Assembly (NCBI GenBank): GCA_029378245.1
Contig: JARKIF010000038.1
Span: 248,001-312,000, forward strand
Reading direction: 5' to 3'
Length of the DNA: 64,000 nucleotides
Source of the DNA: Roridomyces roridus
Taxonomy: Eukaryota > Basidiomycota > Agaricomycetes > Agaricales > Mycenaceae
Made by a program: the position numbers and the translations under genes
Part shown: one piece after another, positions 42,858 through 54,381 of the stretch
Layout: each line of letters opens with the position of its first letter
How positions within the stretch are numbered: position 1 is the stretch's first letter
Notes under the pieces: generated by a model
What the model was told of the DNA's origin: nothing
Seen by the model: only the letters and a program-made list of their open reading frames with translations
The model's database searches: none

Positions 42858-44850
42858 GGTGTGGAATTATTATTCAATGGGTGTGGGGTCCGGGGGACCT
42901 GTGTGGGGCATGGAGAGAGAAGGAGAGAGAGCAAGGAGGCGGCTCCGTTGATCCGCGGCGTTTCTTTCATCCGAACCGCCATCTCGACCCTGCGTGTGTA
43001 CACCCAACTGTACAGGCCGCTCTTTACCCTGCGCAGGCCGTTCAGCCTTTAAAATGGCACCGTTCCTCAGCCCAACTCATCCAGCCCAATCACCATGTCT
43101 AATCTCCTCGAAATCCTTGAAACCCAAATGAACGTCGACGTCGACTCCATGGACCCCAAAGTCGCCAAGAGTCTCCCCATCGTTCCGCACAACATGACGA
43201 GCAACCAGCTGCTCGTCAACGGGCAGATGCAGGTCCCCGAGAACCGCGACATGTTCCTCACCGCCGTGAAGGAGTACGGCGACAAGGGATGGGAGGCCGT
43301 GCTTGACCGTATCGTGGGTCGTCTTTGTTTCTTGTCTTCCGGCTCTGACGTTTCCCAGTCGGTACTCATCTGCGCCGCCAACATCGACAACATCCAGGGT
43401 CGCGTCCTTCTCCAAACCTCGCCTTTCCACGCGTATGATACCCAGAGTGCGTCTTTCCATCTCATACCGCTTTCCATTTCTCATCTTTTATTCCAGAGGT
43501 CGTTGACCACGCCCGTCGCTACGCCGTCGAGTTCGCCAAAGTGGGAATCGACAAGTACGTTTCCTCCTGAATCCTTTTCATTTCTGACTTGGTGCACAGA
43601 TCGCGTTTCTGCATCAAGATTCCCGCAACGGGCCCTGCAATGAACGCAGGACCCATCCTTCTCAAGGAGGGCATCCGCACCCTCGGTACCTCCCTCTTCT
43701 CACTCGAGCAGGCCATTGCATCTAGTCAGGCCGGCTGTCTCTACATCAGTCCTTATTACAACGGTGCGCTTTCACTGCTGCGTCCTTGACATCCTGCTCA
43801 TTCTCTGCAGAGGTTCGCGCCCACGCCGACCACAACATCTGGCCCGAGTCCGAGGACCCAGCTACCAAGCACACCATGTCCAGCCGCCTGATCCAAATCA
43901 TGGAGACCTACAAGCGTCTGTACAAGGAGACCGGCAAGCCGCAGCCCATGATCAAGTCCGCCAGGTACGCTTCTTCATCTTCACACTCCTCCCCAGTTCT
44001 GACATTATTGCAGTTTCATCTCCTGGCAAGAGGCCATGGCGTGTGGTGAGATGGAGATGCATCACGCCACCATCTCCGCCGAAGTTCTCGCTCAGCTTGC
44101 CGCCCTCCCGGCCAAGCCTTCCCCTTCCGCCCGTATCCCGGGCGTCCCGAAGGTCGACATGACCAAACCTTACGAGAACGCCCGGCCCACCCCGGAGCGT
44201 CTTGCCAATGTCTCCAAGACGGACCCCATCAAGCCAGAGTGGGACGGCGTGCGCGCGTCGACTGACATCGACTATCTGGTGGACAACGGGAAGGCGCTGC
44301 AGGATGCGATCGAGAGGGACCCTGCGACGAAGCAGCGGTTGTATGAGGCGCTGGAGCTGTTCAAGGGTGGGGAGCTGAGGAGCAAGGTGTTGATTGAGGC
44401 GGCTATTGCGGATTTGAAGAAGGCGTAATCAAGTGTGTACTCCTTTTGGCGATCCTTGGGCGAATTCTATCTTTTTTCTTTCTCTCTTGTCGGCGAAGTG
44501 TCTTCAAGTCTTTAAGCTGTGACGATCATCCTCCTCCACTGTGCCTCATAACTGGTGCGTAATCCGAATTCCGTATCTGATGAATGGATCATTCAAGCCG
44601 GTGGTAGACGACGGTGCACGGGACGCCGATGCCTCAGGTCAGAAGGTGCAGGTCAGTCGAAATCAACAAAAAGACATCGTCAATCAGCCATATCAATCAA
44701 TGCCGACCCGAATTCGCGCCTCTGACTCAAGCGGCAGAGCTGCGGCAGCCACCAACAAGTCATTGCATAATTCTCCAGGTCGATTGACACACGAGAACCT
44801 CTTTCATCCCCAATGGCTGTACCTCGAGTCGATTTGGCGCCCTCGTTTCG
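42858..44850 (+). repeat. inverted segmental duplication, arm 2 (transaldolase segment)
   Basis: Plus-strand counterpart of 27868-29840, with conserved gene, introns and flanks. Upstream similarity starts near GGTGTGGAATTATT and downstream it fades past TTGGCGCCC near 44850. The spacing between the arms is about 13 kb. Confidence 0.85.
43095..44428 (+). CDS. transaldolase-family protein (copy 2)
   Basis: Near-identical in exons to copy 1 (28257-29595, opposite strand). It has VDVDSMDPKVAKSLP, SVLICAANIDNIQGR, FCIKIPATGPAMNAGPIL with the Schiff-base Lys, LGTSLFSLEQAIASSQAGC and YISPYYN. Differences are few and conservative (Gly for Glu in VNGQMQV; Lys for Thr in LPAKPSPS; Val for Ala in LVDNGKALQ). 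All frames are open. It lies directly upstream of A-T-R copy 2 in the same direction, 690 bp between stop and start. Copy 1 is inverted relative to its own A-T-R gene, so one block was inverted after or during duplication. Confidence 0.85.
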
Positions 44851-45114
44851 GTCTGCAAAGAAATCTGCCGACGTTCGTGGCCGCGGCGGGTAGCCCGGCC
44901 CGTGACGAACCCTATGTCATAGTACTTACCTACAACATCGGCCACTGCGGAAACTCGGCTGGCCGGAGACCCGCATTCTTGGCTGTTGAACTCTTACCCA
45001 GCATGCCCGAGTCTCATGGGCTTCTGAGAGCCCTGCTGCGCGCTGCTATATATTTCGATAAATTTCCGGGACATCTCTTGCTCGCTCCCCCTTGCTTACT
45101 CTGTTAAATCTCGA

Positions 45115-48100
45115 ATGGCCATCCCAGTCGTCCCCCTCGATTGCTCTCTCAACTTCGCCGAGATTATCGATTTCCACCTCTCGCAAGAGAACCGGGGGAC
45201 TGCGTACTCTTTTACAGATGAAAAGGGCTGCGTCACCGACGTCAGCCGTTTTGAATTTGCTAGGGCCGCTCACCGCGTCGCTCACCTTGTACGGCCGGGA
45301 CGAGAAGGCTCGGAGGCGCAACGACTGGCCATAATTGCCTCGACGGATTCCTTGATCTATCAAACCCTGATTGCAGGATGTCTCAAAGCAGGAGTTGTGG
45401 TATGCGACATGGTTGTCTTTCTCTAGTATGATTTCGCTCATGCTTTTCTCTTCAGCCCTTCCTAATTCGGAGCGAAACTCTCTCGAAGCCATACTGCATC
45501 TTCTGGCGAACACCAACTGCCATCGACTGTTGATGACTCGAGCCTTGCTTTCTTCTCTGGCTGAGTCCATTTCGTCTGGATTGTCGGCGTCATACGCAGT
45601 TTCTATTGAAGACATTCCTCTTCTCGGCCAAATATATCCGCATCTTGGGCATGAAGACACGGACGACAAGTGTTTTCCGTATCCTGGTCCTGCTAACCGA
45701 ACATCCATGGACGAGGTCGCTCTCTATCTGCACTCTAGCGGTGAGTGCCCTTCTTTTTCAAGAATCGAACTAATATTTTTTGACCAGGAACCACGGGCTT
45801 ACCTAAGTCAATACCATTGACACACAGGAATGCCATTCAATGGGGAAGCAGAGGTGAACTTTGCCTCAATTGAAACAACTGAGCTTGATCGTTCTACAGC
45901 AACCTTACTGGAACTACACTTTCGTTCGCCCCGGCACGCCGTCGGCGCTCTTCCCCCACACCATGCGTTCGGCATGATATCCCAGCTACTCTTACCCATC
46001 CTCACCGGTGGCACAGTCTGCATCTTCCCGCTCACATCGAAGCCGACGGAGCACCGACTCCCGATGGTGCCTACGGCGGATAATAATATCCGGTGTGCAC
46101 GCAATGCAAGGGCGACGGGGCTGGTTGGCGCTCCAGCGCATCTCGCGGAGTGGTTGGCCTCGGAGGAGCATGTAGAATATTTAAAGTCACTGAATGTGGT
46201 GACCTACGGAGGCGCGCCGCCCACCGAATCTATCGGTGACGCGCTTGCCCAACGGGGCGTCGTACTTGGTTGCTTGTACGGGGCTACTGAAGGTGCGGAG
46301 GGTTTGCCTTCTGATTTAAACGAACTAAATTTTATTGCAGTTGCCCCGATTAGCCTCATGGCACCTCGAGAAGGCAAGGACGTGAGCGAATGGGCTTGGT
46401 TTGGCTTTTGCGATCAAGTTTGCGTACGGTGGATGCCGCAGGGAGACGGAACGTTTGAACTCCAGTTACTGGTTCGTGTCCGTCTTATTGGCTTGCATCA
46501 TCCCAGCTAATGGCTGTTCAAAGAGTAACCCAGAAACGTGTCACCTGTCCATCGAAAACCTCCCCGACACCCGGGGATATGCGACCAAAGATTTATTCAG
46601 GCCGCATCCGACTAAACCCAACTTGTACAAGATGTGCGTTATTTCTCCGTTATTGACAAATTAACTTACCATATCGAAGAGTGGGTCGGTTGGACGACGT
46701 GCTCGTCATGGGCAACGGCGAGAAGACCGTGCCTGGACCGATGGAGGATCTCATCCTCTCCAGCCCATTCGTCGGTGGTGCTATCATGTTTGGACGTGAA
46801 CGCAACCAGGTCGGTTTGCTCGTCGAACCGCGCCAGCTGGTGGACCCGTCGGACGAGTACCAATTGATAGAGTTCCGGAATTCGATCTGGTGAGAAACGT
46901 TGAATATTTTCTGCGTTGGGTACTGAAGAACAACAGGCCAGTTGTCGAGGAAGCCAACAAAATCTCCCCTTCCTTTGCGCGGATCTACAAGGAAATGATC
47001 CTGCTCACTCGGCCAGGCAAGCCGATGGTCCGGTCGCCAAAGGGAACGGTTGTCAGAAAGTCCACTCTCGCGTTGTATAACGCCGAGATCGACACTCTGT
47101 ACCACACCATAGAAGCAAGCGGCGACGCCGGCATCGCCGACGTCGGTCTCCCCTCCTCGTGGACGGCAAAGGACCTCGAACCATGGCTCACTCGGCATGC
47201 TACTCTCCTGGCAGATCGCAGTATTTCCCCGCAAGACGATTTGTTCAACCAAGGATTCAACAGCCTCAACACCACGTTCCTGAGGCACCGCATCGTCGGG
47301 GCGTTACGCAAGTCGAATGAGGCCGCGGCTCACAAAATCGCGCAAAACATCGTCTATGCGAACCCGTCTGTGAGAGATCTGGCGGACGCCGTGGAGAGGT
47401 TGGTGAGGGATGGGAATACGGTAGTTTTGGATTCCGAGCATATGGCAGCGATGGAGGCCATGATTGCGCGGTATAGTGGGGGCTTTGACGCAGGGATCTC
47501 ACCCAAGCCGAAGAAAGTTGGGGATGGAGGCGCGGTGGTACTGCTCACTGGCACGACCGGATCTCTTGGATCGCACATCCTTGCCATGCTGCTTGCTTCA
47601 AAATCTGTCAAGCGTGTCTATGCGTTGAACAGGCGGGGTTCGTCACAGATTGTGGAGCGTCAGATTGTTGCTTTTTCGGATCGTGGCTTGGATAGAGCTT
47701 TCCTGGACTCGGGGAAGCTCGTCTATCTCGAGGGTGATACGACCAAAGCGGATCTGTCTTTGCCCGCTGACGTCTGGGACGAGGTACGTTTTATTTGGTC
47801 CAACTTGGCTCCATCTCATCTCGATTCAGCTCCGCGAAACCCTGACAGCCATAATCCACAATGCTTGGATGCTGGATTTCAACAAGAGACTGTCCTCATT
47901 CGAGTCGCATGTCAAGGGAACGCGGCATCTCATTGATCTAGCATACTCTGCCTCGGCTCGGTTCTTGTTCACGTCCTCAATCGCTTCGGCGCAGGGATGG
48001 GATCGCAATAGAGGTCCGTTCCCAGAGAAGCTGCAGCTCGATGCGGATGTGGCTGTAGGTAACGGGTATGGCGAGAGCAAGTACGTCTCCGAGAGGGTGA

Positions 48101-48759
48101 GTCTCCCATAGCCTTCATCTGCATCACTCCAATGAAATGCTTGCAGATTCTCGCAGCGTCAGGAATACACGCAACCTCCTTCCGAATCGGCCAAATCAGC
48201 GGTTCCACGCAGAACGGCGCATGGTCAACGACGGACTGGGTCCCGGCAATCGTGAAATCCAGTCTTGTGTTGGGTGCGTTCCCCTCCGACCCTTCTAACC
48301 TCGTAGCGTGGATACCCGTAGAGACCGTTTCGAATGCTATAGTCGATGCTACTCTCATGTCCTTTGAAAGGCCGCAATTCACGACCATCAACTTGGTGCA
48401 TCCGCGCCCCGTCCCATGGGATGTCATCATGTCCAGTATGGCCGGCATCGCGGAGCTTCCGATGATTCCTTTCCCTGAGTGGGTGCAGCGGATAAGGGAT
48501 AGGGCGATGAGTGCGACAGCAGAGGATTTTGCAAACATTGTGAGTCGATTATCCTCTACATGCAACCGACTGTTCACGCTTGTAGCCTGGAATTAAACTC
48601 CTTGACTTCCTCACAAGCATGGCGGGGAAGCCAGCGAATCTTGAGTTTTCAACGACCAAAGCTCAGGAGCTGAGTCGCTCGCTCAGAACTCTGCAGCCAC
48701 TCGATGAAAAGGACGTAAGGCGATGGATGGCTTATTGGAGACGGAAGGATTTTATCTGA
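45115..48759 (+). pseudogene. adenylation-thiolation-reductase synthetase (NRPS-like, copy 2), probable frameshift
   Basis: Same architecture as copy 1: A domain (HSSG-TTGLPKSIPLTHRN, HHAFGMIS, LYGATE-VAPIS, VGRLDDVLVMGNGEKTVP, SPKGTVVRKSTLALY), T domain (DDLFNQGFNSLNTTFLRHRI), R domain (TGTTGSLGSHILAMLL, NGYGESKYVSER) and end WMAYWRRKDFI. All introns are conserved. At the start of exon 2 copy 1 reads PFPISNRNSPEAIVHLL. Copy 2 has one base fewer in the CCCTTCC run at about 45466, so its next codons fall out of frame and hit a stop. The remaining exons all stay open, so this is either a very young lesion, a sequencing error, or an alternative splice I cannot see. A TATA-like TATATAT lies at about 45047. 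Confidence 0.8.
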
Positions 48760-49060
48760 ACGGGCGGCAATCTAGGGATAAACCGGATCCAACCTACACA
48801 TGTACACCGATATATTAGTTTCAACACTACTTGAAGAATATTTTCCAGTCGGTGTTCTTCTTCTAGATATTGGCGTAGACCGAAATCCGAAAGTTGAACC
48901 AATGTTGTGCATTGTTTGGCACATGTTGAATTTCAGTGATGGGCACCGAATGGCGGTGATTGGAAGGATACCGTATGTTTCAGCTATCCGAAAACTTGTG
49001 GAACGGCTGGATACAGTCGGGAACTTTCATCGTGTCCGGCCGGCAGGTCTCCCGAAGGTC
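48760..49060 (+). repeat. duplicated 3' flank of the A-T-R gene, second copy
   Basis: Counterpart of 38499-38830. Both end near GGCAGGTCTCCCGARGGTCCA, after which the two loci diverge. Confidence 0.8.
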
Positions 49061-49313
49061 CACACTTGTGCGCCGATCGGACTCCCAGAGAGGTCCAATC
49101 ATTGGGACATGGCGAACATCGATTCTATCGTTGTTCTATCGAGGTTTGAAATTCACCTGCTTACGGTTGATGAGATTTGGGTGAACCAGGTATAAATGGA
49201 ATGAGATATGAACTTGGAAACTCGTGCGCTTGTTAACAGACTCTGATCCGACGTCAACTGAACACGTGCTCCCGACTTCTTTCACCACCTTGTCACCCCA
49301 CTCCTGAAGCCAG

Positions 49314-50365
49314 ATGGGAGACGCAGAGCTTGGCAATTGTTGGCACTGTGGCCTCAAGACGGTAACCTCCGCTGTACAGGGTGCAGAAAAGTTGCGTACT
49401 GCTCAAATGAATGGTAGGCATCCTTGAAATCGCCCGCGAAAACTGGATGTTGACTTGTGCGCAAAAACCAGCCAGCTCGCTTCTTGGGAGCAATGCCACA
49501 AACAGCTCTGCCGCGGAAAGACTACGAATAAGCCTCTGAAACCCATGTCACCGTTGGACCCTCCCATAGTTCGTTTGAGCCTCGAAGAAGAACGTGCGCG
49601 GACTGGAGTCTAAGGAGATACTGGGGGACTTCACTCAAAGGGCATGCGGACATTCAACATTCAGTGAGTCATTTCACGTACTGCCCCTTCGTTGACCCAC
49701 ATACTCGATAGAGCCTTGCGATCCAGAGGCCCCGAAGACTATGTCACTATTCCCAATCCACCCATCCTTGAGCTCGTATCGGCGGAGGAGCGGCCGCCAG
49801 AATTCACGCATGCAACAACGGAATTGCTTTGTGTGTTTTAGCTTCCAGATTCTTCTCAGTCGGCGGTGCACTTACGGGGATCATAGGCGAGTTCTTAATT
49901 ATGAATGGCCAACGAATCATTACCGCGCAGTCGTACCAACACCTCGTGATTTCCTCGCCGCCAACGAGAGAGCGTGCGATCTCGGTCCTCCATACAAGGA
50001 TGTCGATCCACCATACAAAGTGTCTGAAGAGCTGTGCAGTCGCACGGCGACAGGACTGGAAAATTCTTTTGTGGAGCAGCTCGTCAAGGATCCATTGATG
50101 TGGAAGTGCGTTAACCCACGGTGCCTCACAACGCACGTGTTTGGAAATGCCCTTGACGGCCCTCGTCAGATCGTTGTTGGCTCGTGAGTACTTATTCAAT
50201 TTTGTGTTTCAAAGAGTAGTGCTGACAAGGTTGTACAGTTATCTCCTGCAGCAGAGTTGGAGGCCTGCTTTACAAGAAATATGGGCGCCTTGCTGTTACA
50301 ACGACCAATGCCGAGATTTGGCAGAGACCTGGATGAGGAAGGTGATGGAAAATTTTGTGTTCTAG
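49314..50365 (+). CDS. MYND zinc-finger protein, apparent frameshift in exon 1
   Basis: MYND fingers bind proline-rich partners through two zinc ions. The ligand series is visible: CWHCG, then RCTGCRKVAYCSNE, and after a short intron CQLASWEQCHKQLC, giving the C-x2-C ... C-x2-C ... YC-x3-C ... H-x3-C pattern. Between CWHCGLK and DGNLRC the frame must slip by one base (about 49359). Read straight through, exon 1 gives TVTSAVQGAEK and misses the finger. Later exons read YVTIPNPPILELVSAEERPP, VLASRFFSVGGALTGIIGEF, NGQRIITAQSYQHLVISSPP, and the last LLQQSWRPALQEIWAP ending RKVMENFVF. The 3' part resembles C-terminal regions of Agaricomycete MYND genes. Function unknown. Confidence 0.62.
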
Positions 50366-51018
50366 ACTCAAGTTCCGGATATATCTCGCCGGCCTCTTGA
50401 TCGCATGCTTGTATCTTTTTTTCTTGGCTGTAAAATATCATCTTGGGAGTCGTTGTTTCTGCAACCAACTGCGATCTGCTTCACAGCCTACGAAGCCTAG
50501 TTTATCCTGCAAATCGGTAAACAATGCACGCAATATCGAGGCTTGCCGGATGCTCATGCAGCATAAAGCCGCATCCATATGAGTAGAGAGCCAGATGCCA
50601 GAAAATCCACGATTGAGCACCTCTTTCGTATCCAATTGCGACCTATTCTCCGATATTTGAATAGGGAATGCAGCAGAAATGAGTCGCCCAAGTTGAACCG
50701 GTGTTGTGCCTTGTTTGGCATATGTTGAAATCTATCCAACAGGACTTGTTGGATTTGTGCTTCTAAACTACTCGCTGGAGATTGTAAACGATGTGAAACG
50801 CTCAGCATCAACTCGGTTCAATGCTATGGATACTCCAGGAAAGTCTCCGGAGGGCCGAGACCAGATAATGACATGTCCAAAAGTTTAAACTTGATTCAAG
50901 TTGCCGCTTCTTGGCTTGTGTGTGGGATGCAGCCCTGGAAGCCTCTCTCATCCCCCGCTCAAGAGCTACTGCTATCCTCGATCAAATGGGGTGAACTACT
51001 ATTATATTCGCCGCCAGG
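50366..51018. other. intergenic with a third, weaker copy of the A-T-R 3' flank
   Basis: From about 50640 to 50890 it matches the flank at 38499-38830 and 48760-49060 (CAAGTTGAACCGGTGTTGTG, TTGTTTGGCATATGTTGAA, GACATGTCCAAAAGTTTAAA). No gene is supported, though an upstream exon of the following gene may lie at 50873-51015. Confidence 0.6.
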
Positions 51019-51888
51019 ATGTGTCCTGATACTCTGCAACGCAGTCGCAAATCAGCAAAGGCAAAGGTCCGAGTCGACGTCCCGGCGCTTGCGCCGTTTC
51101 CCAAGGGTTATCATCCAGGCAGGGTCGTCAACCCAAGCTGGATCGGAGACACCTGGAGCCACCAGTACACGCAGACTCACCCGGGGCTGGTCGACCTATG
51201 CGCCTTCATTGACGCCTGGGACGACGCCCATCCAAACAAGCACCGGCCGAGCATGGCGGGAGCCGGCACACTGGGGGAATCTTCTCGTGTCGTGTACGGC
51301 ACATCGACTCCCACTAGCTGGCCGCAAGTATCAGCTGACGTCGCCCAAAGGCGATTGAACGGAATTACCCCGATTTATTACTCTGGTCTGGTGGGAACGA
51401 ACAGCATTGGCAAATGTTGCGAGTATGTTACTTTGCCGGGCCAGTTTACTCGAGCGGCTGCAAGCGACAGCGCTAGCGGTCTGAGGACGCTGTACACGGA
51501 AGCCCGCGTATTCAACACCAAGAAACTCCATCCGTTGTGCGAGGCTTGCAGGGGGTTTGTGGGCAATGCCGTGAATCATCATCCGGGTTTGAGGATTGTT
51601 GATCGGGGCGGGGACAAAACCGTTTATGAGTCTGAATTCACGGCATGTAGAAGTGCCAATTTTGTCTGCGCCGTGCTTATAATTTTTAACGCAGGCCAAG
51701 TGCTTCGAGCGCCTCAACGTCGGTGTTTCAGCAGCGGAGATTGAACTTGTGAGTTTATCGTTCACTGAAAGATACATTGGCCAAAGTTGGTTTGCTAGTG
51801 TCTTCGTGCAGAGGCCTTGATGATAAGCTTGGAGAAGAAGCCAAAGAGTGGGAAGAACAAGAAGAAGGCGAATAAAGCGCGTAGTTGA
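51019..51888 (+). CDS. unrecognised protein with CxxC motif and Lys-rich tail
   Basis: I do not recognise this family. The main exon reads VDVPALAPFPKGYHPGRVV, SWIGDTWSHQYTQTHPG, AFIDAWDDAHPNKHRPSMAG, TSWPQVSADVAQRRLNGITP, YYSGLVGTNSIGKCCEYV, FNTKKLHPLCEACRGFVG and VDRGGDKTVYESEFT. A short intron and AKCFERLNVGVSAAEIEL follow. After a second intron (GTGAGT...CTAG) comes CLRAEALMISLEKKPKSGKN then KKKANKARS and stop. The CEAC pair plus CC suggest metal binding; the basic tail could be a nuclear signal. At this copy the first donor is the rarer GC type; the two downstream repeats keep a GTGTGG donor. A truncated copy lies at 38874-39430. About 250-270 residues. Confidence 0.6.
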
Positions 51889-54200
51889 CGCTGTATGAAA
51901 TTCCAATTGTAATGGTTTTCGAGAATGAATTCGCTTTGCTGAGAATTTTCTTCTGCCACCAGAGAAGGGAGAAAGCCCGGTTTAATCCAAGACGACTATG
52001 GCAGCGGATACAACGGGGTCGAAGTTTGAGGCGTCTGTGGACGTTCGGATTGCTTTGATTTTGGTCGAGGGTGTTTGAAGTGGATTGAGAGCGAGGGCGG
52101 GGACGATACCGTCTACAAGTCTGAGATCACGGCGCGTAGAAGTCACAAATTTGTCTGCGCCGTACTTACGATTTCAGGAGGAGGAGGATGTATAACCGCA
52201 ACGGTCCCTAAAAGGAACAAGCGGGCTCTGTACCGACATACACAGCCTCATAATGTATGCGACAGACAACTACGCCGCCACCTGTTTCAACCAACACTAC
52301 AGTGGTGCCGTCTCCCAAGCTTTGAACGTAGAAGGGGGAGGTTGTGATGTATGCGGTGGGGCCATATGAGCAAACCCAATTAGCACTGCTGTACCCAACT
52401 TGTTTCCTGTGAATTTGAAAGATGCGTAGGCAAGAGCGGGGCATTCCCAAGCGACAAGTAATTGTCAGCCCGCGTTCGGAGCCCCCAAGGCTTTAAGGAA
52501 TCAAGTGAGAGCCAGGAGCAAATCCAGAAGGCTCAATTGAAAAGGAAGTCCGAGGCACTAGTGGAGACCGAGGTGTCCGGAACCAAGTCTCCTGAATCCA
52601 ACCCTAGGAGGAAGCCAGGAGGAGCCAAGGAGACTGTGAGACAAACCGCCCCTACAGCCGACATGGAGCAAAGAGCAGTGCGAGAGAGCTTCAAGACCTG
52701 GACTGCGCCCGGTGTACTTGGGCCTTTTGCATCGTGCTCTCGGTCACTAGTATCGTCTCTACGAACTTCGAAGATGAAGCATCAATGTCGATGAAGAGTC
52801 TCCGTGACTTGCTGGATAGCAGTAATCGGCGAATCGCTGTCGTCACTGTGTCGTCCAGCGTTTGCTAAGTACCCCAGCGTCGAGGCATTGTCATCTCGAC
52901 GTCGTTTGAGGGACCTATTTAGACCTGGGTCGAGGAAATATCGTCTCGACGTCGTGGGATTCGACACCATGACGACAAATTGACTGTGCCGAGACCTTGT
53001 ACCGTCGATGAGGTGTGGCGTCAGACTTCCAATATGTTGCCTCGTGAGAGTCAGGTCCGTCGGACGGGTGTTCGATGCCAATGAGGTTGAGACGAGGTGA
53101 GACCAAGGTGAGACATCATGGCGGTCCAGGAAAGGTGTGCTCGAAGCAGTCGAGCAACTCAACCTCGGTGTTTCAGAAGCAGAAAGCGACCTTGTGAGTT
53201 TATCGTTCACTGAAAGGTACATTGGCCAATGTTGGTTTGCTAGTGCCTTCGTGCGGAGGCATTGGCGATAAGCTTGGAGAAGAAGCCAAAGAGTGGGAAG
53301 AACAAGAAGAAGGCGAATAAAGCGTGTAGTTGACGCTGTATGAAATTCCAAGTAGTCCACAGTTTGTACTGGTTTTCGAGAAATGAATTCGCTTTGCTGA
53401 GATTTCTTTTGCCAGAGAAGGGAGAAAGCCCGGTTTCATACAAGACGACTATGACAGCGGATCCAACGGGCTTGAAGTTCGAGGCGTCTGTGGACGTTCG
53501 GATTGCTTTGATTTTGGTCGAGGGTGTCTGAAGTGGATTGAGAGCGAGGGCGGGGACAATACCGTCTACGAGTCTGAATTCACGGTGTGGAGGTGCCGAT
53601 TTTGTCTCTGCCTTACTTACCATTCCGAATGCAGGCCAAGTGCTTCGAGCGCCTCAACGTCGGTGTTTCAGAAGCGGAAATTGAACTTGTGAGTTTATCG
53701 TTCACTGAAAGGTACATTGGCCAAAGTTGGTTTGCTAGTGCCTTCGTGCGGAAGCCTCGATGATAAGCGTGGAGAAGAAGCCAAAGAGTGTGAAGAACAA
53801 GAAGAAGGGGAAGAAAGCGCGAAGTTGACGCTGTATGAAATTCCAAGTAGTTCGTACTGGTTATGTAAGTTCGAGAATGGATTCGCTTTGTGTCGAGTGC
53901 CAGAGAAGGGTGCAGCGGGGTTGAAGTTTGAGGCGTTCGCGCTTCGATTTGGGCTCTTGAAACATCAGGGTCTTCCAGAAAAGGAGGGACTAATCTCGTG
54001 AAGCAAGATGGTGGCAAGCAAGTTGAAGGTGGATGTAGCCTGCTGGTTGGAAATTTCTTGTTCCAGACAAGGGGGAAAACCCCGCTCAACGTTCAGCTCC
54101 AAGACGACCAGCGCAGCGGATACAACGGGCTTGAAGCGTAGTTTGAGGCGTCTGTTGGACGTTCGTGATTGCTTTGATTTTAGTCGAGGGTGTCCAAAAG
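51700..54200 (+). repeat. terminal exons of the gene at 51019 repeated three times
   Basis: Three copies of a roughly 400-500 bp unit lie in the same direction at about 51700-52145, 53140-53600 and 53633-54190. Each has the last full exon (GCTTCGAGCGCCTCAACGTC or a variant), the intron GTGAGTTTATCGTTCACTGA, the Lys-tail exon, then a 3' flank (GAAATTCCAA..., GCGGATACAACGGG..., GTCTGTGGACGTTCGGATTG). The tail KKPKSGKNKKKANK is encoded in copies 1 and 2 and altered in copy 3. Copies 2 and 3 have no upstream body exons. Copies 1 and 2 are separated by about 1 kb of unrelated DNA. Confidence 0.85.
52150..53135 (+). other. unrelated spacer between repeat copies
   Basis: Contains a Lys/Glu-rich open frame of 110 residues at 52462-52794 (ESQEQIQKAQLKRKSEALVE, TKSPESNPRRKPGGAKE) with no known domain, and two CTCGACGTCGT words (52892-52904, 52946-52957) in similar surroundings. 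It may be an insertion in the repeat array; I could not find terminal repeats. Confidence 0.4.
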
Positions 54201-54381
54201 TGGATTGAGAGCGGCCAGTGAACTTGTTCCAGGAGAAGAGCGAAATGTTTCGGGTATCACTTCCACGAGCTTCGCATGAAAAAGCAAGATGTTGGCAAGA
54301 GTCAGGTTTACTCCGGGTCGGAGTCGGATGCGATCTCGTGAGTCATCAATCCGTCATCGTAAAATCTTGGACCCCGCCTCG

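Noticed and set aside
51331..54089. Three similar minus-strand frames of 158-192 residues with TLANQLWPMYLSVNDKL-like sequence
   Set aside because: They are the antisense of the tandem terminal-exon repeats. Their similarity to each other comes from the repeat, and the plus strand has consistent splice sites and a coding tail.
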